Notes under the pieces: model-generated
The model's database searches: none
What the model saw: only the letters and a program-made list of their open reading frames with translations
What the model was told of the DNA's origin: nothing
Source: an uncultured Lachnospiraceae bacterium
GTDB lineage: Bacteria; Bacillota; Clostridia; Lachnospirales; Lachnospiraceae
Direction of reading: 5' to 3'
Length of the DNA stretch: 38,203 nt
Assembly: GCA_947629585.1 (NCBI GenBank)
Contig: CANREH010000020.1
Location: 1-38,203 of the forward strand
Position numbers and translations under genes: made by a program
Shown: positions 24,311 through 32,508 of the stretch, in pieces
Position numbering within the stretch: position 1 is the stretch's first letter
Layout of the letters: each line of letters begins with the position of its first letter

Positions 24311-24679
24311 TTATGCCTCAATATTTATTCCATAGCTCTGGCATACCTTGTAATTGCTGCTGTTCCCATAGTCTACCAGTTCCCCGCATCCGTCACAGAC
24401 AACCCAATCATTATTTCTGATCCAGTCCTCCATCAGAGTTTCTGGATGCTGCCAGTCAAGCCCCTCGAATAATTCATCTGCGAACTCCTGCTGACCGTTG
24501 AATATATTGAGGATGTCATTTCCGGTATATACGGAGTAGGACAGCTCCGGGGCATAGCACGGCTCGTCTTTCCGGTTCCGGCAGGCATCCTCGTCCTTGA
24601 AAATCATGTCCTGCCTGTAATATTTCCGATTGATGGAATATTCGCCATATTTTTCTTCAATACTTCCTACTTTCAGCAT
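24311..24679 (-). CDS. Phage early protein, unknown, with CxxC pair
   Basis: 122 residues, acidic, not recognised. A single WVVCDGCGELVDYG segment near the C-terminus could form half of a zinc site. The start overlaps the preceding gene by 23 bases and has AGGCGG upstream, showing translational coupling. Confidence 0.62.
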   Translation of the reverse strand: MLKVGSIEEKYGEYSINRKYYRQDMIFKDEDACRNRKDEPCYAPELSYSVYTGNDILNIFNGQQEFADELFEGLDWQHPETLMEDWIRNNDWVVCDGCGELVDYGNSSNYKVCQSYGINIEA

Positions 24680-24914
24680 CCGACCGCCTCCTGCAAAATT
24701 CCTCGTCAGAGCGGAAATACGCAGCCTTTGTTTCGTCTATCGCAGAGATGAAATTGCTCCAACTATCAAAGCACAGCACTTTTCCACAGCCTCTAACAGT
24801 AATATCTGTTCCGTCCTTGCCTATGGAAATATAAGCCTCCTCCATTAGATTTCCGGACCTAATCATAAGGTCAGTTCCTTTTCCATTGTTTACCGATTTG
24901 TATTGAGAACTCAT
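24657..24914 (-). CDS. Small phage protein, unknown
   Basis: 85 residues, not recognised. The central part (AYISIGKDGTDITVRGCGK) looks like a small beta-rich fold and the C-terminus is very basic (CRRRSDAESRKY). GAAGGAGG is ideally placed before the ATG. Part of the tightly packed early operon. Confidence 0.6.
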   Translation of the reverse strand: MSSQYKSVNNGKGTDLMIRSGNLMEEAYISIGKDGTDITVRGCGKVLCFDSWSNFISAIDETKAAYFRSDEEFCRRRSDAESRKY

Positions 24915-24961
24915 ACAGTGACCTCCTTCAGAACCTTGCGTGTCGCAGGAACCATAATCTC

Positions 24962-25456
24962 CTACGCCTTCACCTCCAAGTAGTAATCGTTGATTTTCTC
25001 AGCCGCAAAATCTCCTATCTCGTCCAGATAGTCCCTTGCGGAATCGTCTACCCACTCTTTCTCAAATTCGTTAGCCCAATCCACAAATTTCTGCTTCCAC
25101 TCTGTACTGTCTATTTCGAGCAGATGGTAATTATAGTCTGCCATCCTTATAAAAGTCTGTGCAATCTCAATTACATTTTCCATTGTATGATTGAATGTCT
25201 CTTTTTCCTGCGCCTGTTCCAGCATCTCTATCTCTTCTCTGTACTGATACCGGATTAAAGCCTTATCCTCATTGCTATACCTGCAAAATTCCCAGCCAGT
25301 ACCATATAAGTCAAAACTGAAATACCCGTCTTTTGTATTCAGATGGAGACCTGCCGATTTTCCCTCTGCCTTACTCTCCAATACTTTCATTATTCCTGCT
25401 ATCATCGGCAGAACCTCCATGCTCAGTTCTCTAAATTTTTCTTTATTCATGTTCAT
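24962..25456 (-). CDS. Phage early protein, unknown
   Basis: 164 residues, acidic and mainly helical, no recognised domain. The segment GLHLNTKDGYFSFDLYGTGW looks like a short beta-sheet insertion. AGAGG lies 6 bases before the ATG. It follows the 92-residue gene by 11 bases. Confidence 0.62.
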   Translation of the reverse strand: MNMNKEKFRELSMEVLPMIAGIMKVLESKAEGKSAGLHLNTKDGYFSFDLYGTGWEFCRYSNEDKALIRYQYREEIEMLEQAQEKETFNHTMENVIEIAQTFIRMADYNYHLLEIDSTEWKQKFVDWANEFEKEWVDDSARDYLDEIGDFAAEKINDYYLEVKA

Positions 25457-25467
25457 ACCGTACCTCT

Positions 25468-25746
25468 CTATATTTCAAAATTATTCGTCATTTTCGCCAA
25501 AGCTATGAGACTGTCCATCTGCCCCCTCGCCTGCTGTATCTGGTTATACATATGTTCAGCTATTGATTCTTTCTCTGTTCCGATCAATCCTTTCAGGTTC
25601 ATAAATGCACTGCACCATCTTTCTCCAGAACCATATTCTGCATTGAGATCCTGCAGTTTTTTGAATGTATCATCTGCCTTATCGTTTAAAATTCCAATAT
25701 TCCGATTCCATTCTTTATACTTTTCCTTCAAACTCGCCTTTGTCAT
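25468..25746 (-). CDS. Small helical phage protein, first gene of the ssb-containing operon
   Basis: 92 residues, highly charged and predicted all-helical, no recognised domain. An excellent AGGAGG site precedes the ATG. It is the first gene after the promoter at 25787-25856, so it heads the transcript running to the HhH gene at 20318. Confidence 0.62.
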   Translation of the reverse strand: MTKASLKEKYKEWNRNIGILNDKADDTFKKLQDLNAEYGSGERWCSAFMNLKGLIGTEKESIAEHMYNQIQQARGQMDSLIALAKMTNNFEI

Positions 25747-25786
25747 AACCTTGTACCTCCTATTGACTTATTTTTATCGTAGACGT

Positions 25787-25856
25787 ATCGTAGCACCTAC
25801 GTTTTTAGTGTCAATAGAAAAACTGAAATTTTTTCTAAAATTTTTGGAATCTTCCA
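25787..25856 (-). promoter_or_regulatory. Prophage early promoter P1 with upstream inverted repeat
   Basis: Minus strand: CTATTGACA with -35 at 25809-25814, a 16-base spacer and TACGAT at 25787-25792. An inverted repeat TGGAAGATTCCA lies at 25845-25856, exactly 30 bases upstream of the -35. The block AGGTGCTACGATACG around the -10 is identical at promoter P2 (32140-32209), and the 30-base spacing is the same. A regulator-binding site is inferred. Confidence 0.6.
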
Positions 25857-25903
25857 GATTTATGTTCATACCGTCAAAAACAGGCGTTACAACTTCTTTT
25901 TGT

Positions 25904-26281
25904 TCATTTACTGTCTTGAAACCATTGAAACATCTCTTCTTTATCACAAAAATTTTTACAAAACAGTTCAGGCTTTGTATTGTCAATGGCAGTAAACATA
26001 TTATTTACTTCATACCAAAACAATCCTTTTGGCTCCCCAGTTTCAACAACCTTATCCCCATATTCCTTACAGACTTTTGTTATCCCTCCATTATCAACAA
26101 CATCAAGCCGATATCCAAGATGTTCCAGAACGTCAATAAAGCGTTCTACTTTCATATCTTTTAGCCGTTTAAGCTGCTGGTTTAAGTTTCTCACATCTTC
26201 TCCCATAATCACAGCTAATCGTCTCTGCTTCATATTTTTTTCTTTCAAACAATTCATAATTATCTTAGCTGCTATTTTCAC
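25904..26281 (-). CDS. HTH transcriptional regulator (phage)
   Basis: 125 residues. The N-terminal 70 resemble a small XRE-like helix-turn-helix of the kind that reads KNMKQRRLAVIMG, then VRNLNQQLKRLKDMKVERF, then LEHLGYRLDVV. The remainder is an unknown C-terminal domain. Start is GTG at 26281, where GAGGTG lies 6 bases upstream; the longest frame runs through its own ribosome site. It sits directly upstream of promoter P1 and could control it or the related promoters, which is inference from position. Confidence 0.7.
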   Translation of the reverse strand: MKIAAKIIMNCLKEKNMKQRRLAVIMGEDVRNLNQQLKRLKDMKVERFIDVLEHLGYRLDVVDNGGITKVCKEYGDKVVETGEPKGLFWYEVNNMFTAIDNTKPELFCKNFCDKEEMFQWFQDSK

Positions 26282-26340
26282 ATTTATCACCTCAATCAAT
26301 AACATTCTTTATCTATTGCTCTCTAATCGTTTTGACCGGA

Positions 26341-27183
26341 TCACTCCTTGGTAATCTCAATCTTCTCCACTCCACTTCCCTTCTTCTTTTTCCTTTCTCC
26401 TATGGCCACTTTCAATTTTGCCACCGCTACTCCTGATTTCGTAAATTCCGCATTGCTGAATCGCAATCCACTCCTGTTTAATTCAAGATTCTCTGCACGA
26501 TCAAGCAATACCAAATTTTCTATACTGCAATTATCTTTGTCGCCATCCAGAAAACCCACCATCTTCCCCTCTGGGATCGGACCGTTACGTTCTTCCCATA
26601 CTTTCCGATGGACAAACTCGAATCGCTCCCGTTGAGTCCCCTTCTCCTGCACTTTTCGGACAAGATATCCCTCTGTTGTATGCGTATATTCCCCGATCTC
26701 CATACGGTTTGCCGGAACACTGCCTTTTCGAAACATTGTTGCCTTACATTTCTCATACTTCTCCCGGCTCATTTTCTTTCCTTTGTTTGCTGGCTCATGC
26801 CCTTCCCTGAACCGACAGTCCAGACCGCTTACAATGCCATGGTTCTTTTTGTATTCCCTGCAACGGGATGGCGAAAACTCTATGCCGAAATGATCGGATA
26901 CTGCCCTTGCAATCTCCTTGACATCTTTCCCCTTGGCAACGCTTCTAATGTATTCCTCCATCCCTTCTGGATATTTTGCAGAATGTCCTTTCGGATTCCC
27001 AGCAGGCGTTCCGCTTTTGAAACCGTACCGGCTCTTCGCGCTCTTGACAATGCCGTCCGTGAATACCATGCCATACTTCCTGTCAAATCCCTGTTGGTTG
27101 ATAAGCATTGTCAGTTCCTTCGTGGTCTTTCCCGCAGTATTCTTGCGCATCCATTCCACTACTTCTTCCGGCCATTTTCTCAT
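26341..27183 (-). CDS. HNH endonuclease family phage protein
   Basis: 280 residues. The C-terminal half has an HNH_3-type core: FVHRKVWEERNGPIPEGKMV followed by DKDNCSIENLVLLD, with the His, the first Asn and the NL-type end visible. The N-terminal 110 residues hold helical, DNA-binding-like segments (WPEEVVEWMRKNTAGKTTKE). Such proteins are common as free-standing nicking/homing enzymes or packaging helpers in phages. No intron is seen nearby. GGAGG precedes the ATG by 9 bases. Confidence 0.8.
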   Translation of the reverse strand: MRKWPEEVVEWMRKNTAGKTTKELTMLINQQGFDRKYGMVFTDGIVKSAKSRYGFKSGTPAGNPKGHSAKYPEGMEEYIRSVAKGKDVKEIARAVSDHFGIEFSPSRCREYKKNHGIVSGLDCRFREGHEPANKGKKMSREKYEKCKATMFRKGSVPANRMEIGEYTHTTEGYLVRKVQEKGTQRERFEFVHRKVWEERNGPIPEGKMVGFLDGDKDNCSIENLVLLDRAENLELNRSGLRFSNAEFTKSGVAVAKLKVAIGERKKKKGSGVEKIEITKE

Positions 27184-27186
27184 CTG

Positions 27187-27432
27187 TCAATCCCTCCCAT
27201 GAACTTCCAACATTTCCGGTACTTTTTTCTTTCTTTCATAACCGTACTGATCCATATGCTGCATTGCTTTCAGCTGCAGCTCTCCAGTCTTGATGATCTG
27301 CTCTCCGATTTTTGCCATAGCCTCCGCTCTTCGGATTTCTGCGTCCATCTGCTCACCGTTAAGGTCCTCGTCATCAAGCTTCTCCAGCTGAGCAAACAGA
27401 TGATTGTTCAAATCTCCAAGCGTATTTTTCAT
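27187..27432 (-). CDS. Small conserved phage protein, unknown
   Basis: 81 residues, helical. The pattern TLGDLNNHLFAQLEKLDDED is familiar from Lachnospiraceae phages but has no assigned function that I know. Its ribosome site (GAGGAGG) lies inside the end of the 37-residue gene upstream. Confidence 0.65.
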   Translation of the reverse strand: MKNTLGDLNNHLFAQLEKLDDEDLNGEQMDAEIRRAEAMAKIGEQIIKTGELQLKAMQHMDQYGYERKKKVPEMLEVHGRD

Positions 27433-27546
27433 TTACACCACCTCCTCAGCTAATCCCGGAAACTGTTTCATCAAACAACTTTTCATCGTCTCTGCATCTT
27501 CCTGGATCGATGCGCTCTCTCCTTTCAAAATTGCTACTGTCTTCAT
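27433..27546 (-). CDS. 37-residue phage protein
   Basis: A small open frame, starting MKTVAILKGESASIQEDAET, with GGAGG 8 bases before its ATG and its stop directly abutting the next start. Good translation signals and exact packing between genes argue that it is real. Function unknown. Confidence 0.6.
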   Translation of the reverse strand: MKTVAILKGESASIQEDAETMKSCLMKQFPGLAEEVV

Positions 27547-27549
27547 TAC

Positions 27550-27672
27550 TCATTCCTCCATACATTCTGTAATCAGTTCCCGGAATATGTCTAACAGTTT
27601 CTCGACCATATCCGGATTCTTTTCTTCTTTGGCGCCTGTTCCAACGCTCTTTGCTGTATCAGCTATTCCCAT
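27550..27672 (-). CDS. 40-residue phage protein
   Basis: Starts MGIADTAKSVGTGAKEEKNP and ends in ELITECMEE. The ATG follows immediately after the stop codon of the zinc-ribbon gene (TAAATG), and no separate strong ribosome site exists, which suggests re-initiation. Its end carries the ribosome site of the next small gene. Function unknown. Confidence 0.55.
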   Translation of the reverse strand: MGIADTAKSVGTGAKEEKNPDMVEKLLDIFRELITECMEE

Positions 27673-27828
27673 TTAAGAAAAACACTTGTCGCAAAGCGTC
27701 ACCTTTGCGTGAACGCTATTATCAAATCCACCGTACCCTCTTGTCGTATATGCAATCTGCAGCGTCTTCTTTTCCCTGTCGTTCACAGGAATCTCGCTTT
27801 TACATCTATCGCAATACTCCTTAATCAT
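27673..27828 (-). CDS. 51-residue zinc-ribbon-like phage protein
   Basis: Two CxxC knuckles, EYCDRCKSE at the start and TLCDKCFS at the end, are separated by about 35 residues, which is the shape of a small zinc ribbon. A GGATGGAGGTT stretch precedes the ATG. Function unknown; it could bind nucleic acid or protein. Confidence 0.62.
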   Translation of the reverse strand: MIKEYCDRCKSEIPVNDREKKTLQIAYTTRGYGGFDNSVHAKVTLCDKCFS

Positions 27829-27842
27829 AACCTCCATCCTTT

Positions 27843-28283
27843 CTACCACTGGATGTCAAAGCCAGTATAGTCAACCAAGGCTTGCAGTTCTTCCCCGAAC
27901 AGTTCCTCGTAAATCTCCTGTTTTTCTTCTTTATGATCGGTGTAAAAATACAAGCTTGTGTCCCTGCAGTTCACATAGTACCCGAAATCCTCTTCCGGAT
28001 TCAGGCGGTACCGGTCGAGTTTTTCCCACCGATCCGCACTTTCGTCCGACATTTGTCCTGCCTTCCGTTCTTTTTCCAGTTCTGCTCTTAGTTCTTTTAC
28101 TGCCTGCTCCAGTCTGTATATCCCCTCTTTGAATACTTCTTCCAAGATGTTGTTCAGAGACAGCTCCACGCCTTCAAACTTCATATGATCCACTATCTCA
28201 AACATATCCGCCCCTGCATCATCAAGCATACTCAGATCATCAATCCCGCAATTAAGTATTGCCCAGATCAAATCATTCCTCAT
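27843..28283 (-). CDS. Phage early protein, unknown
   Basis: 146 residues, acidic, with a central coiled coil (about 50-80). No domain recognised. GGAGG lies 9 bases upstream, inside the end of the preceding gene, with an 11-base overlap. Confidence 0.62.
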   Translation of the reverse strand: MRNDLIWAILNCGIDDLSMLDDAGADMFEIVDHMKFEGVELSLNNILEEVFKEGIYRLEQAVKELRAELEKERKAGQMSDESADRWEKLDRYRLNPEEDFGYYVNCRDTSLYFYTDHKEEKQEIYEELFGEELQALVDYTGFDIQW

Positions 28284-28566
28284 AGTCTACAGCCTCCTCC
28301 GTAATATAAAATTTGGCGTATTTCTCTCCGTTTGTTGCCTCGTAGCGCCTGTCGTCCCTTTCTTCCTGGAGATAACCGCCCATAGTGATATATTCTTTTG
28401 CCTGGCTTTCTGCCACCATTGCAAGTGCCTCGGCTGCTTTCTCTTCGGATGTCGTAATTTTTACGATTGCAACTCCGTCATAATCTGGCGCGTCCCAATA
28501 CCCATGTACCACATAAACCTTCCCTTCCTTTTTAAAAATCTTCGATATTTTCTCCGTATTATCCAT
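28273..28566 (-). CDS. Phage early protein, unknown
   Basis: 97 residues, not recognised. The N-terminus is mixed (KVYVVHGYWDAPDYDGVAIV), suggesting a small alpha/beta fold. A GGAGGAAGG site precedes the ATG. Coupled to the next gene. Confidence 0.6.
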   Translation of the reverse strand: MDNTEKISKIFKKEGKVYVVHGYWDAPDYDGVAIVKITTSEEKAAEALAMVAESQAKEYITMGGYLQEERDDRRYEATNGEKYAKFYITEEAVDYEE

Positions 28567-28600
28567 ATTCCTTCCTCCACTCCAATCACATCACCTGGGA

Positions 28601-28891
28601 TTACGGCAGATTCCCCACATTTTTCTTATAATCCTCCGCCTTGCTTCCCATTTGCAGTTTTACTTCTTTCTTTTCCGGACACCATGCCGGAGATGTTTTT
28701 AATGCAGGCGTCCCGCTGAAAGGTTTCCCAAAGCCGATAAACCCCGGTATTTTCTTAACCTGCTTCCGCAGGAAGTAATCCTCTATGTACCCCCTGTCCG
28801 GATGCCCGCAGTAAAAGCCGTATCTTGTTGAATATGTCCCTTTTTCTCTCCTGCAGTAACCGCATTCCGCGCATTTCTTTATATTTTTCAT
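28601..28891 (-). CDS. Cysteine-rich small phage protein (zinc-ribbon type)
   Basis: 96 residues with cysteines arranged CAECGYC near the N-terminus, FYCGHPD in the middle and a late SPAWCPEKK, a pattern that suggests a metal-binding knuckle. Recurrent in gut phages as far as I recall, with no known role. GGAGG lies 10 bases before the ATG. Confidence 0.62.
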   Translation of the reverse strand: MKNIKKCAECGYCRREKGTYSTRYGFYCGHPDRGYIEDYFLRKQVKKIPGFIGFGKPFSGTPALKTSPAWCPEKKEVKLQMGSKAEDYKKNVGNLP

Positions 28892-28920
28892 TTTCCGCTG
28901 TCCTCCTATGGCGCATCTGC

Positions 28921-29805
28921 TTATGAGGCTACCGTTACCGCTCCTTCTTTTCTGTCATATCTGTAAACGGAATAGCCAAGCACCTCCTCCGGCGATACCT
29001 GCGTGTTGTTTATTTCCTTTACCATGGCTTTCAAATCTTCCGGATCTGCCTGTGATACCGGAACGGCAAGCAGTTCATGTATGCTTGACGGTATAATGTA
29101 AAAATCCTCCTGCAGCTTCTCCGCAGCCATTGCAAGCGGCTCCGCACAAAGCATTGCCACAGCCCCGTTTATCATCTTCCTGTTTGTAAGGACATACATC
29201 TGCAGCCCGTCCGCTGCGCTGTCCTTTATTCCTGTCATTTTCTCTATGATTTCCTGCATTGTATTGATACAGAACCCTCCCGCTTCCGTGTTCCTGTGCG
29301 CTGCTTCCTCCAGTTCTTCCATGCTGATTCCATCTGCCTCCATGACTTTATTGTTTACCAGGAAGCTTTCCACCCTTCCATGGCCGTCAGCAATAACAGT
29401 CCTGTATACAACCGCAAGATCCCATATCCTCCTGTTTGGAACATCTGCAAGCATCCCGGCATTTCTCCCTGCATTCACAATCTGGCATTCCACATGGTCC
29501 AGGATATAATCCCTTCCGGATTCGGCCAGCCGGCTAATACTCTCATTCACAGCCATATCCTTGTCTGCTTTATAAAGCTCAACGACCTCCGCAGCAGCGG
29601 TGTCTACCGTCTTTATCCCCTTCCCGATATCTTCAAGCAGGTTATCAATATAGATGACAGGGGAAACACACCCTCTGCCACTGATGACAACCGCCTGCCG
29701 TACTATGCCGTTGTTCTTTATAACCTTTTTATGGGCTGCTTTACACCCATTTCCTGCCATCTCTGCTACCTTCTTAGTCAACTCCTGAATGATAATGTTT
29801 TCCAT
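28921..29805 (-). CDS. DUF5688 family protein
   Basis: 294 residues matching DUF5688, a family frequent in Lachnospiraceae genomes and mobile elements. The C-terminal block (YVLTNRKMINGAVAML, then YIIPSSIHELLAVP and NNTQVSPEEVLGYSVY) is the recognisable part. Function not established. AGAGAGG lies 8 bases upstream. It follows the Rha-family gene after a 109-base gap containing a GC-rich hairpin (GCCCC-GGA with TCC-GGGGC near 29850-29876). Confidence 0.78.
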   Translation of the reverse strand: MENIIIQELTKKVAEMAGNGCKAAHKKVIKNNGIVRQAVVISGRGCVSPVIYIDNLLEDIGKGIKTVDTAAAEVVELYKADKDMAVNESISRLAESGRDYILDHVECQIVNAGRNAGMLADVPNRRIWDLAVVYRTVIADGHGRVESFLVNNKVMEADGISMEELEEAAHRNTEAGGFCINTMQEIIEKMTGIKDSAADGLQMYVLTNRKMINGAVAMLCAEPLAMAAEKLQEDFYIIPSSIHELLAVPVSQADPEDLKAMVKEINNTQVSPEEVLGYSVYRYDRKEGAVTVAS

Positions 29806-29914
29806 ACTTTTTTCCTCTCTTTCCTGAAATCAATCTGTTTCCCTGGCAGCCCCTGGATTCCATGCCGTCCGGGGCCGCCTTCCAGCAAATGCCTTCCTTC
29901 TTCTTTCCCTTTTC

Positions 29915-30805
29915 TCAGCCGTAAATCTTTTTCCGTTCTATTGCGAATTCGTTCATGCTGACCGCAGCCTCATAGAACCGATCCACGCCGGCAACCACAT
30001 GGAGCGTCCCGATATCCTCGTTCCCTCTCTCCTTCCTCACCACATGCAGGTACGCATCCAAGGAAACGCCAAGCCTGTCCTGCAGGGTGCTGTACATATG
30101 GTGGAGTACCCTTTTCCTGCTCCCGCCATACAATTCAACCACCTGATCCACGAGCCTGTTCCGTTTCCTCATCCGCCCGGACAGCTTATCTTCCCGGAAC
30201 TGGAAGGTGAACGGGTTTTCCGGATCTGGAATTTTTCCCCTGCTTTCCAAGTTTTCCATTTTTTCAGAGAGTGTTTTCATCCCCTCCACCATCCGTCTGG
30301 ACAGTTCCGCCAGTGCATTGATGGCCTCCGCCATCTTCTCATTCTGATTTTCTTGACATACCATGTATTCCCTCATGGTGTCTGACAAGCAGCCTGCGTC
30401 TTCCCTGCCTGCAAGGGCATCTTCCATCTCATGGAAGCGGTTGATATAAGTCGCCGTGAATAATGTCCCTTTCTCGCCTGTCAGCTTGTGGGCGATGAAC
30501 TCGCAGCCTTTTTTCGTGACAAGGTAGCACTTCTGTGTCCTTCCGTATGAATCTGCGTATGTTGATTCCGTCCAGAACATAGAGATGTGTCCAAAATTGG
30601 TCTCATCTAATTGAGTGTTATACCTACGGATATCTCGTAAAAGTTTCCTGTGGTCTTTTCCAACAATCTTTGCCACTTCCCTGCTGTCAATGTACTGTAC
30701 CGAACCGCTCTTGTACGGTTCTTCCTGCAGCACCGCCTCTATCTGGATAACCGGCGCTTCCGCTTTTAAATCTGTTTCCTGCTCTGTTACATTCAAATTT
30801 CCCAT
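29915..30805 (-). CDS. Rha-family phage regulatory protein
   Basis: 296 residues. Residues about 35-135 match the Rha family (YIDSREVAKIVGKDHRKLLR, TKKGCEFIAHKLTGEKG, NRFHEME), known from lambdoid phages and tied to regulation when host factors are limiting. The C-terminal 100 residues form a second domain of unknown role. AAAGGAG precedes the ATG by 7 bases. It lies directly downstream of the AntA-type antirepressor gene; such pairs are common in prophage immunity regions. Confidence 0.87.
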   Translation of the reverse strand: MGNLNVTEQETDLKAEAPVIQIEAVLQEEPYKSGSVQYIDSREVAKIVGKDHRKLLRDIRRYNTQLDETNFGHISMFWTESTYADSYGRTQKCYLVTKKGCEFIAHKLTGEKGTLFTATYINRFHEMEDALAGREDAGCLSDTMREYMVCQENQNEKMAEAINALAELSRRMVEGMKTLSEKMENLESRGKIPDPENPFTFQFREDKLSGRMRKRNRLVDQVVELYGGSRKRVLHHMYSTLQDRLGVSLDAYLHVVRKERGNEDIGTLHVVAGVDRFYEAAVSMNEFAIERKKIYG

Positions 30806-30820
30806 AATTGTTCTCCTTTC

Positions 30821-31615
30821 CTAAACGCAGTATGCCATAGCATACCTTTTCACTATGCCTTCAAAAATAGCCTTCAACTGCGGTTTCTCAAAGATAACCG
30901 CTATCTTCGTGGTGCCGTCTTTAATAGCTGTATTTGTGTTGCCTGCCTTCACCATCCTCGCCTTTTTGTTGTCCTGCAGTCTTTTCAAGCTGCAGTGCGC
31001 CGTATTTTCCAGCTCGCCATACATCTGTGCATACAGGGATTGGAAGTCAATGCCGCTCTTGATTGCGATTTCACGCACCTTTGCATTAATTTCCGCTTTC
31101 CAGTCCCCTATCGGCGTTGCCATGACCTCCTTCATATTGTTGACTGTCTTTTCCACTCTTTCGATCTTCTCCGCCTGGCGTTTCTGTTCCAGTTCTATTT
31201 TTGCCTGCCCATCTGCGATTGCATAGAACATCTGCATCTGTGGGGACAGCTCCGAACGGTTGATTGCCATTTCCTTTACCCGTTCTTCCAACGTCGTGAA
31301 ATACTCCCTTGCAAGCTCCGCTTTCTTCCCGCTCCCCTTGCAGGACAATTTCTTTGCGAAGTGGGCGGTCAGCTTGAAATCCTGCGCAAAGTTACCTCTC
31401 TTTTGTTCACTCGCCATTGATGGCGAGTAAAAATAATCAACATTTTCCTCTGCAAACTCGTTCCCTGTAATGTTTGCCTTGCACCAGCGGGAATAATGAG
31501 TTTCATCCATTTCCAAAAACTCATACAGTTTCCTTGCTGTTGTCATTCCCTTCTCGTCAACGCCCAATGCAGCCTCAATCGGCGTCTGCAACAACATAAT
31601 GTTTACCTCGTTCAT
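30821..31615 (-). CDS. Phage antirepressor (AntA/AntB N-terminal plus ORF6C C-terminal domain)
   Basis: 264 residues. The N-terminal AntA-like domain is visible in TTARKLYEFLEMDETHYSRW and NVDYFYS, the C-terminal ORF6C-like domain in GDWKAEINAKVREIAIKSGI onward. Antirepressors of this type bind and inactivate the prophage repressor at induction. Start at 31615 is used because AGGAG lies 6-7 bases upstream; the longer frame from 31654 has no site. A long leader (to about 31975 or 32133) precedes the gene and is crossed by an antisense small RNA at about 31760-31829. Confidence 0.88.
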   Translation of the reverse strand: MNEVNIMLLQTPIEAALGVDEKGMTTARKLYEFLEMDETHYSRWCKANITGNEFAEENVDYFYSPSMASEQKRGNFAQDFKLTAHFAKKLSCKGSGKKAELAREYFTTLEERVKEMAINRSELSPQMQMFYAIADGQAKIELEQKRQAEKIERVEKTVNNMKEVMATPIGDWKAEINAKVREIAIKSGIDFQSLYAQMYGELENTAHCSLKRLQDNKKARMVKAGNTNTAIKDGTTKIAVIFEKPQLKAIFEGIVKRYAMAYCV

Positions 31616-31724
31616 AACTCTCTCCTTTCGTTGTTTTTGCGGCTTTGTTATCATTTGCTTTTATACCGCATTATCAAAAAATATGGAGATTTTTAATGAT
31701 TTTTAATGATGCGGCATTTTTCTC

Positions 31725-31829
31725 TTGATTCCGCCGCAAAGATGTGATAGAATAAACTTACTAATCGCTACGGCGGTTATGGTGAGGATAGGAAGTCCAA
31801 ACTTTGGTCGGAGAGGGCTTCCTTTTTTT
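31725..31829 (+). ncRNA. Candidate small RNA A, antisense to the antirepressor leader
   Basis: Plus-strand promoter TTGATT (31725-31730), a 17-base spacer and TAGAAT (31748-31753, with an extended TGA). Transcription would start near 31760. It ends at a terminator with stem GGAAGTCC/GGGCTTCC (31791-31822) and seven Ts. The RNA of about 70 bases lies opposite the leader of the antirepressor transcript. It shares CTAATCG and GCGGTTATG blocks with the small RNAs at 33.1 and 34.4 kb. Coordinates include the promoter. Confidence 0.6.
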
Positions 31830-31980
31830 ATTTTTCATAGACCTTTTTCCATTCTCTATTACTCCTTTCTGCGTTATTTACAGGCTCAGGGAACGTTTTT
31901 ATTCCTTTGACCTAAGAATTTACCGTCCTTGCTGTTTTTTCTCCTGTTTCCAGAATGTGCTGTTTTTATTACATATCCAC

Positions 31981-32041
31981 ATGATAGCTGGAATTTTCCA
32001 ATTTGTCAATAGTTTAACCGAAAATTTTTTGGAATTTTCCA
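31981..32041 (-). promoter_or_regulatory. Prophage promoter P3 with two TGGAAAATTCCA sites
   Basis: Minus strand: CTATTGACA with -35 at 32004-32009, a 17-base spacer and TATCAT at 31981-31986. The repeat TGGAAAATTCCA occurs twice: at 32030-32041, 20 bases upstream of the -35, and at 31989-32000, inside the spacer. The upstream site is one helical turn closer than at P1 and P2. It would transcribe the antirepressor gene. Confidence 0.6.
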
Positions 32042-32139
32042 TCTCCTTTTCTTGCTACTTTTCAATGCCCACCCGATTGCTGCAACCATCTGGACACATA
32101 CTTTTTCGCTTAGATAAGGTATTTATTAAGCATGTCCGT

Positions 32140-32209
32140 ATCGTAGCACCTGCACCACCGTTGTCAATAGATTTACAAAAATAATTTAATATTTTTTTGG
32201 ATTATTCCA
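32140..32209 (-). promoter_or_regulatory. Prophage promoter P2 with upstream inverted repeat
   Basis: Minus strand: CTATTGACA with -35 at 32162-32167, a 16-base spacer and TACGAT at 32140-32145. The repeat TGGAATAATCCA lies at 32198-32209, 30 bases upstream of the -35, the same layout as P1. It lies upstream of P3 and reads toward the antirepressor. Confidence 0.58.
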
Positions 32210-32485
32210 AAATTTCAAATTAAATCATCTGTTAAATAAAAAAATTGACCATATATATATTTTTTATATGGTTATGGTTACGGTTACGGTATGGTCAGTG
32301 ACTTTCCGCAGATTGTCACAAGGACTGTCACAGGGACGCCTGAAAAACAAAGGTATATTATAATTAGGAAAGAAGTTATTTAAAATCAGTCATAAAATTA
32401 CTGATAGAATATGGGCTGTTTTTTCATGTCCGCATCATTTCAAAAGGACATTTTCACGACAAATGGCAGGACAGTCCGCAAGACC

Positions 32486-32508
32486 GTCCTATGGACGCTC
32501 CATAGGAC
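32486..32508. repeat. Perfect 10-bp inverted repeat in a GGAC/GTCC-rich cluster
   Basis: GTCCTATGGA and TCCATAGGAC around a CGC centre, next to the small palindrome GGACAGTCC (32469-32477). The surrounding bases (32425-32510) repeat GGAC/GTCC many times. No T run follows, so it looks more like a protein-binding or origin-type element than a terminator. Confidence 0.6.

Noticed and set aside
25774..25986. 70-codon minus-strand frame containing MNINLEDSKN
   Set aside because: Overlaps the end of the HTH gene and the P1 promoter; its conserved parts are better explained as promoter elements.
31804..32184. 126-codon plus-strand frame
   Set aside because: It runs through a terminator tail and two minus-strand promoters, has an unnatural Phe/Leu-rich composition and no ribosome site.
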